A DNA stretch of 7,557 nucleotides from the NCBI GenBank assembly GCA_014730295.1, contig WJIN01000430.1:1-7557 (forward strand). The letters run 5' to 3'. The notes beneath the pieces were generated by a model, which worked only from the letters and a program-made list of their open reading frames with translations, was not told the origin of the DNA and did no database searches. The position numbers were made by a program, and so were the translations under genes. This document shows, in pieces, positions 1-6,386 of the stretch. Numbering within the stretch: position 1 is the stretch's first letter; each line of letters opens with the position of its first letter. The DNA is from Promethearchaeota archaeon (GTDB lineage: Archaea > Asgardarchaeota > Lokiarchaeia > Sigynarchaeales > SOKP01).

Positions 1-3000
1 CTTTATGTCACTCCAAAAATAGAAATGGAAGATTATTTAATAGACTTAAGGAGTTGGGTTGATGACACCTCGGGAAACAGAAATTTTAACCTAAAAATCT
101 ATACAAGAGAAAGATTTCACTCAAAAGCTTACATATTTGAGAAAAAGAAATCACACACAAGCCCCTCAATGCAAGGAATCGTTGGCTCCAGCAATCTTTC
201 ACTTTCGGGACTTGCTGGGAACACAGAATTGAATGCGAAAGTATATGATAATAATGCGGAAGCCTTAAAGAGCTGGTTTATGGAGATTTGGAAGGAAGCC
301 GATGAATTTTCAGAGAATTTATTTGAGATATTGGATAAATCTTGGGCATCCTATTTGCCCGGAACTGAAGGATTTCCCGATCCCTACTTTGTTTATATAA
401 AAACGATCTACGAGATGTATAAAGGAAGTCTGGAGACATCAGAAGAAATTTTACGGAGTTTTATCGTATATCAAAATTTGTATGAATTTCAAAAATGGGC
501 GGTATTGCGAGCAATTGAGGTTGCGAGGAAATATAACGGTGTAATCATTTCTGATGTAGTTGGAATGGGAAAGTCTTATATTGGTGCGGCTTGTCTTGAG
601 CATTTTTATCAAAAAAATCAGATATTAGGTCGCAGGGGAAAAATACTTCTGATATGTCCTCCGAAATTAATGGAAATGTGGGAAGGTATAATTAATAAAT
701 TTCATTTAAATGCTCAATTATTAAGTTTAGGAATGTTAAGTAAAGAAGGGTTCGATGAAACGCTATTAGATAAATATGCAAATACAATTTCAGTGTTAAT
801 TGATGAGAGCCACCATTTCAGAAACAACAATACTAATAGGTATGATAACATTACCCAGTTTTTACCCATTGTAAATGAGGTAATATTACTTACAGCAACC
901 CCTTACTCAAAAGGCGCGAGAGATGTTTATAACCAAATAAAACTCTTTCATTTGGACGATATTACAAATATACCCATAAATCCTCCAAATTTAAAAGAAT
1001 TCACATTAAATATTGAAAAAGGACATGGAAGCCTTTCCGAATTATTAACTCATGTCATGGTAAGGCGAACTCGCTACGATATTCTCAACCAATACGGAAT
1101 AAATGATAAAGATGGAAGAGACTATGTAGTAATTGGAGGGGAGAATAAATATTTCCCAGAAAGAAAATTAAAGACAAAAAGATATAGCATCTCAAAAGTA
1201 TATGGAAAAGGTTTCTACGATGAAATTGTTGATATTTTACGGAATTTAACATATTCTCGATATTCTTTAGGAAATTACTTAAAAAAGAAATATGAAACGA
1301 AAGAAAAATATCGAAATCTCCCCACCATCGGTAATAACTTACGAGGACTCATGAAATCACTATTGTTAAAACGTTTAGAAAGTAGCATTTATTCATTTAA
1401 AGAAACATTAAGGAAGATGATTAATACATACAATAATTTCCTTAACTTAATTAAACAAGGGAAGGTGGTGATGGGAAAAAAAGTAGATCAACTCCTTCGC
1501 GAGGAAGAGGATTTAGCAGATATTTCAGATCGGATTGATGTGTTGTTGAAAAGTGAAGAAATTGAAGATTATGACTTGAAAGCGTTTGATGAACAAAAAT
1601 TAAAAAAACACCTAAATGATGATCTCTCAGACCTTAACAAGTTATACTTGAAAATTAAGGGGATATGTGAAGAAATTCAAAAAGATTATAAGAAAGACAA
1701 AAAAATATGGGAATTAAGAGGGTTAGTGGAATCGCTTTATTCGGGGAAAAATGAGATTATAGCAGAACCAATTGAAAAAATTATAATTTTTAGTCAATAT
1801 AGCGACACAATTGACCATTTGAAGGGCGGATTAAAGTGGTTTAAAGATAATAAATATTTAAATAAATCTTTGAGGATTGATTTTGTTACTTCAGATACTA
1901 ATAATGTTCAAGATATCATTGATAGATTCGCTCCAAATGCAAATAATGTCAGAGATTCAATAGATAGTAAAGATGAGATTGATTTATTAGCTTCTACTGA
2001 TGTATTGAGTGAGGGTATTAACTTACAAGATGCTAATTGTGTTATAAATTACGATCTTCATTGGAATCCTCTTAAATTAATTCAAAGAATTGGAAGAGTG
2101 GATAGATTGGGGACTAAACATGAGAAAATATTTGCATTCAATTTTCTCCCCGAAAAGGATCTTGAAAAGGACTTAAACTTAATCGATAAGCTGGAAGCGA
2201 GGATAAATGAAATTAACGATGTATTTGGAATGGATTCAAAATTATTAAAAGAAGATGAGCAGCCAAATCTCTCTTATATGACATCAATTTATAAGGAAGA
2301 TTTGGAAGAGATTGAAAAATATGAAAGGACGATCCTAATTGGCGATGATCCCGTTTCAGATTCAATAAATCTATTAAAAAAATTAATGCAGAAAGATCAG
2401 GAACTAATAAATAAAATAAAAGGTTTGGATGGATTAAGAAGTGCTAAGAAATGGGAACAAAGTTTTGATGGTATATTTGTTTTATGTAAAGCAAGTGATT
2501 ATATTCGTCCTTATCTCATTAAGTTTGAAAAATCTAAACCAGAAATCCACGCAGCTCAACCAGAAATTATCCTTAAGACTATCAAGTCTGAACCAGAAGA
2601 AAAAGCGTTAAATATTGATCGAAATCTTTTTAGGAAATACAATACCGAAGCTTGTCAAAAAGCCATCTATGAATTTAAGAAAGATCTAAAAGAACGTAAA
2701 AAACTAATTGATGATCCCAGAAAACATAAAAGACTAAAATCGAAAAGAAGGTATGTTGAACGTCATCTAAGAGTTTTAGCCGAAAATATATCTGACGAGG
2801 AGCAAAAAAAGACCATAAATCACTATCGAACAATCATTCATAATATCTCAATCGTTCCTGTTTTAAGGGAATTTGAAAAAATCGAAGAAAAAAAATTAAC
2901 AGGAAAGGAAATCTTTCTTGCTACAGAATCTCTGATTCAAAAATATAATTTAGAAGAGAAGTGGGAGAAAAAAAAGGAATTAATGGAAACCTTTGACGAG

Positions 3001-3042
3001 CCCGTCCATATTTTATGCGGTATGTACTTAAAAGGGGAATAA
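1..3042 (+). CDS. PLD-domain SNF2-type superfamily 2 helicase (5' end outside window)
   Basis: The frame is open from base 1, so the gene starts upstream of the window; residues here are numbered from the in-frame ATG at 25. Residues 32-70 carry the second half of a phospholipase-D fold: HSK at 32-34, then GSSNLS at 54-59 and an N-x-E at 66-68. The Asp of a classical HxKx4D motif is Glu39, so nuclease activity is uncertain. The motor is complete: a Q-motif-like LYEFQKWA, Walker A GMGKS at 180-184, DESHH at 260-264, TATP at 290-293, FSQYSD at 589-594, SEGINLQ at 662-668 and QRIGRVDR at 687-694. A long Lys/Glu-rich, probably coiled-coil insertion lies between the two RecA lobes (about 430-570), and a charged tail follows to residue 1005. 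Family members are ATP-driven DNA translocases or remodellers, often found in defence islands. The substrate is unknown. The PCNA-like gene follows on the same strand. Host gene, cargo and defence gene all remain possible. Confidence 0.88.
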   Translation, partial: LYVTPKIEMEDYLIDLRSWVDDTSGNRNFNLKIYTRERFHSKAYIFEKKKSHTSPSMQGIVGSSNLSLSGLAGNTELNAKVYDNNAEALKSWFMEIWKEADEFSENLFEILDKSWASYLPGTEGFPDPYFVYIKTIYEMYKGSLETSEEILRSFIVYQNLYEFQKWAVLRAIEVARKYNGVIISDVVGMGKSYIGAACLEHFYQKNQILGRRGKILLICPPKLMEMWEGIINKFHLNAQLLSLGMLSKEGFDETLLDKYANTISVLIDESHHFRNNNTNRYDNITQFLPIVNEVILLTATPYSKGARDVYNQIKLFHLDDITNIPINPPNLKEFTLNIEKGHGSLSELLTHVMVRRTRYDILNQYGINDKDGRDYVVIGGENKYFPERKLKTKRYSISKVYGKGFYDEIVDILRNLTYSRYSLGNYLKKKYETKEKYRNLPTIGNNLRGLMKSLLLKRLESSIYSFKETLRKMINTYNNFLNLIKQGKVVMGKKVDQLLREEEDLADISDRIDVLLKSEEIEDYDLKAFDEQKLKKHLNDDLSDLNKLYLKIKGICEEIQKDYKKDKKIWELRGLVESLYSGKNEIIAEPIEKIIIFSQYSDTIDHLKGGLKWFKDNKYLNKSLRIDFVTSDTNNVQDIIDRFAPNANNVRDSIDSKDEIDLLASTDVLSEGINLQDANCVINYDLHWNPLKLIQRIGRVDRLGTKHEKIFAFNFLPEKDLEKDLNLIDKLEARINEINDVFGMDSKLLKEDEQPNLSYMTSIYKEDLEEIEKYERTILIGDDPVSDSINLLKKLMQKDQELINKIKGLDGLRSAKKWEQSFDGIFVLCKASDYIRPYLIKFEKSKPEIHAAQPEIILKTIKSEPEEKALNIDRNLFRKYNTEACQKAIYEFKKDLKERKKLIDDPRKHKRLKSKRRYVERHLRVLAENISDEEQKKTINHYRTIIHNISIVPVLREFEKIEEKKLTGKEIFLATESLIQKYNLEEKWEKKKELMETFDEPVHILCGMYLKGE

Positions 3043-3132
3043 TACCTTACAAGCATAATGAAGTTAATTTCTTCTAATGATTTTTGAATTTTGTTTAGTT
3101 TTTAAGTAAGGTGTAGGATATAGTTTTAAAAA
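3043..3132. other. Short A+T-rich intergenic spacer before the clamp gene
   Basis: This 90-nt gap separates the helicase stop from the ATG at 3133. It is T-rich at 3086-3104, which could act as an archaeal oligo-T terminator. TTTTTAAG near 3100-3106 lies about 26 nt before the ATG, the distance expected of an archaeal TATA box for a leaderless start. Both readings are weak in sequence this A+T-rich. Confidence 0.2.
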
Positions 3133-3359
3133 ATGAATGATCAAATATCTCACAAAATTTAGAGAATTTAGATATTAATTGGAAGAAATTAGCCAATAAG
3201 GGAAAAGAAACAGAAAAGATCGAACGATTAATAAAAACCTTCGCCCGTGAACAGGAAGAGATCATTAATGATTTTGTAGGACAATCTTCTAATAATTGTC
3301 TTTTTAATAAGGACTTAACTAATCTATCATATGAATTCGAGGAATACTTAGAGCTTAGA
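3133..3359 (+). other. Likely true 5' end of the PCNA-like gene, apparently frameshifted
   Basis: The clamp frame stays open upstream of its first in-frame start (TTG 3360) back to a TGA at 3138-3140, but contains no ATG, GTG or TTG there. An ATG at 3133 in the neighbouring frame reads only MNDQISHKI before a TAG at 3160. Adding one A to the AAAA run at 3154-3157 joins the two frames: MNDQISHKN then LENLDINWKKLANKGKE and onward without a stop into the clamp. The joined segment is a charged, helical sequence much like the residues after 3360. I infer that the real gene begins at 3133 and that one base is missing, either in the assembly or in the cell. Confidence 0.5.
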
Positions 3360-4244
3360 TTGAATAACTTAATAAGTGAAAAAAGTCAAAAAACCGATGA
3401 AGAGCTTTTAAAGAAAAAGTTTGACACATTTAAATTAGAGTTATTTAAATATCTTAACAATAAAATCAACATGTGTCTTTTCTCTGATATAACTTTCAAG
3501 CAAGGATATTATCTCTATAAATTATTTGATGCTTTAACAAAAATAAATTCTGAAGTCACATTCAAAATTAATCCTAAAAATTTAGAAATTTATACTTCTA
3601 ATGAATCAAACACCTATTTAATATGGCTCCTCCTAAAAGTAAAAAATATTCGATATGTTTATTATGATTCATTATGTTTATCAGTTAATTCAAAAGATAT
3701 GGTAAAAGCTTTAAGATGTAAGAAAGCAGATGAGGTCTCAACAAATCTGATTATTAAAAAGGATAAAATTATCGTAAATTTGTATTCAAGGCATTATAAG
3801 TCTAAAATTAGACGAGTAATAGAAAATTTAGAGATCAAAACACAAGAAAGTAAAATTTTGAATGACCTTATGAGCCATAAACACTCGGGTGTTTTTATTT
3901 TAGATAAAAATAAATTTTTACATCTTCTTTCACAGTCACAGAGATATTCTGAAGTTCTAAATTTAAAATTAACCAACAAAGCAGTTATTTTCGCGGAATC
4001 CAATAAATTTAACAAGAGTATAATTAAGTGGGATAAAAATTTGCTTACAAAATTAGCTCTGAAAACTGATTGTATAAGCATAACCTTTTCAATAGAACAT
4101 TTAAAAATTCTAACTAATTTTTTATTTGAATCAAATCCAAATTTGGTGTTTTATTTGAAGGAAAAATTGCCTTTAAAAATTAGATTAGACTTCAAAACGC
4201 TTGAGGAATCATCTGGATTAATCTTCATTGCGATAAGAAGGTAA
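3360..4244 (+). CDS. Divergent PCNA-like DNA sliding clamp
   Basis: The intact frame gives 294 residues from a TTG codon. Residues 1-33 are a charged helical extension. From about residue 36 the sequence follows the archaeal PCNA pattern. A first-domain stretch carries FDALTKINSEVTFKI (56-70) and then NPKNLEIYTS (71-80), matching the PCNA order of helix, strand and 'ALxKIxxEVTFKIxPxGLxIxAxD'. A SKDMVKALR helix at 111-119 follows. A linker around 150-170 is where the interdomain connector would lie. Domain two carries FILDKNKFLHLL (179-190). The C-terminal part carries SIEHLKILTNFL (244-255) and LPLKIRLDF (270-278), equivalent to the PCNA 'SLEYLKDIL' and 'xPLxLxF' segments. The protein ends in basic AIRR with no recognisable PCNA 'YLAP' strand. 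PCNA forms a trimeric ring that tethers polymerases and nucleases. Whether this one forms a ring is unknown. The start is doubtful because coding appears to continue upstream to 3133. The fold call is from pattern recognition only. Confidence 0.65.
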   Translation: MNNLISEKSQKTDEELLKKKFDTFKLELFKYLNNKINMCLFSDITFKQGYYLYKLFDALTKINSEVTFKINPKNLEIYTSNESNTYLIWLLLKVKNIRYVYYDSLCLSVNSKDMVKALRCKKADEVSTNLIIKKDKIIVNLYSRHYKSKIRRVIENLEIKTQESKILNDLMSHKHSGVFILDKNKFLHLLSQSQRYSEVLNLKLTNKAVIFAESNKFNKSIIKWDKNLLTKLALKTDCISITFSIEHLKILTNFLFESNPNLVFYLKEKLPLKIRLDFKTLEESSGLIFIAIRR

Positions 4245-4383
4245 GTTTACGGTTCAGGAAGTCAAAAAATTTTTTAATAATCCTAAATACTTTTCTAACA
4301 CTACTTATTTGAGGACAGAATGGAAGGTTTTAATAATTCAAGTTTTCCGTTTTCCTTAGAAAAATCAACTCATTTATCAATAA

Positions 4384-4569
4384 ATGGAATTCCAATTAAT
4401 TTCTCAATTAAATGAATTGTTGACCTCTTAAAATGAGAGAAAAGAAGATTTATCCATAAAAATTGATATAGATAAAAAAAGCATCCTTAAGCTTTTTAAC
4501 AATGTCCTATAGGGAGGAAATTATAAAAAATTTTACTTGGTATTTTTTAACATGAAGATTTTCAAATAA
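4384..4569 (+). pseudogene. Possible small decayed gene with two in-frame stops
   Basis: One frame from the ATG at 4384 to a TAA at 4567 reads as plausible protein apart from TAA at 4429 and TAG at 4510. Each stop is one base away from a Lys codon. The segments are MEFQLISQLNELLTS, then NERKEDLSIKIDIDKK followed by SILKLFNNVL, then GGNYKKFYLVFF and a short tail. The strand-like and helix-like alternation and the FYLVFF ending recall the clamp family, so it might be a relic of a second clamp-like domain. A short chance frame in A+T-rich DNA is also possible. Confidence 0.25.
4476..4497 (-). terminator. Candidate hairpin terminator downstream of tniQ
   Basis: AAAAAGC and GCTTTTT form a perfect 7-bp inverted repeat around an 8-nt loop. 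On the minus strand the hairpin is followed directly by further T, giving a seven-T run ending at 4474, which is the layout of an intrinsic terminator for the tniA-tniB-tniQ transcript. It begins about 95 nt past the tniQ stop. The stem is mostly A-T and therefore weak, and it also has a T run in the + direction, so it could serve both convergent transcripts. Confidence 0.3.
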
Positions 4570-4586
4570 GTGAGAAAAATAAGTGA
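4564..4586. repeat. Perfect 10-bp direct repeat AAATAAGTGA x2
   Basis: AAATAAGTGA occurs at 4564-4573 and again at 4577-4586, separated by GAA (13-nt period), ending 5 nt before the tniQ stop codon. Repeated transposase-binding sites are typical of the ends of this transposon class, though those are usually about 20 bp long. No further copy was seen in the spacer, and a 9-nt version occurs by itself in the clamp gene at 3371-3379. Function is unassigned. Confidence 0.3.
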
Positions 4587-4591
4587 ATGGA

Positions 4592-6334
4592 TTAATCATT
4601 TATTTCGGTGTGTGTATTCTTCTTATGTTTCGATAATCCACTGCTATATTTATACGCCTTACCACAAATTTCGCAGACAAATTTTCTTACATCAGAGTGA
4701 GAAATCATATGTTTTTTTAAATTACTTTTATCTCTAAATTTTTTCCCACATTTACAACATTCAAATGGTTTTTCTCCAGAATGTATTCTAAGATGCCTTG
4801 TTAAATGGCTTTTTCGTTTAAATCGCTTTTCACATTGTGGACATTTATAGGGTCGTTCATTAGTATGAGTTCTGATATGTTGTGTTAACGAATGAGATTG
4901 CGTAAAGCCCTTTCCACATATATCACAAATATAAGGTTTTTCTCCCGTGTGAACTCTTTTATGGACATTCAAAGCACTTTTTTGTTTAAAACTCTTTCCG
5001 CATTCATCACATTTGTATGGTTTTTCTCCCGTATGAATCCTTATATGGTTCTTTAAGTTATATTTTGTATTAAATCTTTTTTTGCAGATATGACATTCAT
5101 AAGGTTTAATGTTATGAACTTCTCTTAGATGATGGATATATTGTTTTCTATGTCTAAATTCTTGATTACAATTACTTTCGGTGCATTTGAATGGATGGGG
5201 TTTTTTATGCAGTTTAATGTGATTATTGTAATCCCACTTAGTTACAAACTTTTCATTGCATACTTCACAAGTATAGGTTTTCTCATTATTATGTCTTTTT
5301 ATATGGATTTCCATTCGAGCAACGCTGTTTTCCGTAAAATCACAATTTTTTTCCGGACATAGAAAAGGTTTATCTGTCCAGAATGACTCTCGTGTTGAAT
5401 AAAATCTTTTCAAAAATTCATCTAGCTTGTTTCCATCATCATAGAGGTTAATTGCGGTTCCCATTAGTAGATAGGTTATTTGGACATTACCAAAATATGC
5501 TTTTTTATTGGGTTTATCTATATTTTTCCTTTCGATATCTTTTATGCTTTCTTCTTTGGTTAGATAATGATTTTGAAAAATCTTATCTGAAAAAGAGCAA
5601 TGATTGGCTATAAACCAAGCTAAAGTAATTATTTTATATGTATCCTCAAGTTTTCTTTGTTCTAATCCCGTAAAACGAGTTATTAATGGATCATTTAATG
5701 GGATTGTTATTGGTTTGATTTTTGCTAACTCAAACTTACAAACACAGCATTTGTTCATCGCTGAATCCCATTTTAACTCATAGGGAGCAATGGAAGCTCC
5801 ACAATTAGGACATTTATTAACTAAAAATGTATGATGATTCAGACATATTGGAATATAGGCAAAACGCCAGATTTTCCTAAAAAAAGGTTTTTCATCCTCC
5901 TTCAAACATAAAGGACAGTATCTTAGACCATTTTTTGCTCTTTTTCTCCATCCAGTAAACCAAAGATCTTTCACAACAGAGATTCCGCTGTATTTTTCGG
6001 AAAAATTTGTAATACTATTTTTTAAATCAGAAAGACTCATCTTTTGAAGCTTTTCTTTTGGAATTTCTGTTTTCTGAGAAAAAAATTTTACTAATTCTGG
6101 AATCCAATTTAAATCTAAGTCAATTAACGCCGGATAGTAACCTTTTTCTCCTGTTAACGAAGAGGTTTTTTCTAAATTTGCTAAGGAGGTTCTTGTAAAC
6201 CAAGAAGCAAGAGACTCCCCCTCAAGAGGAACTAGTCGTTCTGCCCAGAGTTTAGGATAGTAATGATTCTTAAAAATTTCAGAATAAGACATTACAGCTT
6301 CTATAACATCTTCTTTGCAGTATTTTGAAGTCAT
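4592..6334 (-). CDS. tniQ: TniQ target-selection protein fused to a nine-finger C2H2 zinc-finger array
   Basis: This is a 580-residue protein in a single unbroken frame. Residues 31-215 form a TniQ domain: LVPLEGESLASWFTR near 34-48 is the family's N-terminal signature, and RYCPLCL (138-144) with C164 and H167 makes the first zinc site. CPNCG (175-179) with C196 and C199 makes the second. Residues 216-320 are a helical region without a recognised motif. Residues 326-575 are nine consecutive C2H2 fingers. TniQ/TnsD proteins of Tn7/Tn5053-like transposons bind the target, or a targeting partner, and recruit the TniB/TnsC ATPase. Their C-terminal part usually carries target recognition. Here that position is occupied by an eukaryote-style DNA-reading array, so I infer zinc-finger-directed target choice. 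The gene follows tniB by 52 nt, probably in one operon. The start is set by the only ATG before the TniQ domain other than M15. No strong ribosome-binding site is visible. Confidence 0.93.
   Translation of the reverse strand: MTSKYCKEDVIEAVMSYSEIFKNHYYPKLWAERLVPLEGESLASWFTRTSLANLEKTSSLTGEKGYYPALIDLDLNWIPELVKFFSQKTEIPKEKLQKMSLSDLKNSITNFSEKYSGISVVKDLWFTGWRKRAKNGLRYCPLCLKEDEKPFFRKIWRFAYIPICLNHHTFLVNKCPNCGASIAPYELKWDSAMNKCCVCKFELAKIKPITIPLNDPLITRFTGLEQRKLEDTYKIITLAWFIANHCSFSDKIFQNHYLTKEESIKDIERKNIDKPNKKAYFGNVQITYLLMGTAINLYDDGNKLDEFLKRFYSTRESFWTDKPFLCPEKNCDFTENSVARMEIHIKRHNNEKTYTCEVCNEKFVTKWDYNNHIKLHKKPHPFKCTESNCNQEFRHRKQYIHHLREVHNIKPYECHICKKRFNTKYNLKNHIRIHTGEKPYKCDECGKSFKQKSALNVHKRVHTGEKPYICDICGKGFTQSHSLTQHIRTHTNERPYKCPQCEKRFKRKSHLTRHLRIHSGEKPFECCKCGKKFRDKSNLKKHMISHSDVRKFVCEICGKAYKYSSGLSKHKKNTHTEIND
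4610..5359 (-). other. Nine tandem TFIIIA-type C2H2 zinc fingers within TniQ
   Basis: Zinc ligands (C,C,H,H) by TniQ residue number are: F1 326,331,344,348; F2 356,359,372,376; F3 384,389,402,407; F4 414,417,430,434; F5 442,445,458,462; F6 470,473,486,490; F7 498,501,514,518; F8 526,529,542,546; F9 554,557,570,575. All 36 are present. F4 to F8 are regular 28-residue units (84 bp), joined by TGEKP, TGEKP, TNERP and SGEKP linkers, the hallmark of DNA-binding arrays. F1 to F3 and the F8-F9 junction have atypical linkers. Helix residues at -1,2,3,6 are F1 S,A,R,I; F2 T,W,D,N; F3 H,K,Q,H; F4 T,Y,N,N; F5 Q,S,A,V; F6 Q,H,S,Q; F7 R,S,H,R; F8 D,S,N,K; F9 Y,S,G,K. Every finger differs, which suggests reading of a specific site of up to about 27 bp. 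Confidence 0.95.
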
Positions 6335-6386
6335 TTTTTCACTATCTAATTTACTAGAATTTATTATTTAAATTAAATTACTAAAA

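Larger units (their letters stand above)
4245..4591. other. Gene-free spacer between convergent clamp and tniQ genes; possible transposon end
   Basis: This 347-nt stretch lies between two genes that end towards each other. It holds a possible decayed gene (4384-4569), a 7-bp-stem hairpin (4476-4497), an orphan Shine-Dalgarno-like GGGAGG at 4512-4517 with no ATG, GTG or TTG at a usable distance, and a perfect 10-bp direct repeat just beyond the tniQ stop. A 31-codon frame starts at the ATG at 4320 behind a GAGG; I do not recognise it. In Tn7/Tn5053-like elements an end usually lies near one edge of the transposition genes, so an end could fall here, but I found no TGT-type inverted terminal repeat or target duplication. 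Confidence 0.45.

Noticed and set aside
3044..3112. Inverted pair ACCTTAC / GTAAGGT flanking the helicase-clamp spacer
   Set aside because: Only 7 bp with a 55-nt loop in a 90-nt A+T-rich gap; this is within chance expectation.
3879..3894. Hairpin AAACAC-TCGG-GTGTTT followed by TT, resembling a terminator
   Set aside because: It sits inside the clamp coding frame with only a short T run, and the reading frame continues normally through it.
3794..4081. A 95-codon minus-strand frame inside the clamp gene
   Set aside because: It is antisense to the clamp-like coding frame and its low-complexity translation matches no family I know.
4312..4508. AGGACA at 4312 and TGTCCT at 4503 as possible transposon terminal repeats
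   Set aside because: Only six bases match and nothing beyond them pairs; too short to support a transposon end.
4767..5037. Regular 84-bp spaced near-identical segments (GGTTTTTCTCC type), initially resembling a CRISPR-like repeat array
   Set aside because: The period is exactly 28 codons and the repeats encode the T/S-GEKP linkers of the zinc fingers; this is a protein repeat, not CRISPR.
5129..5362. A 77-codon open frame on the + strand opposite the zinc-finger region
   Set aside because: It lies wholly antisense to intact, motif-rich tniQ codons and has no recognisable domain; it is a shadow of the finger repeats.
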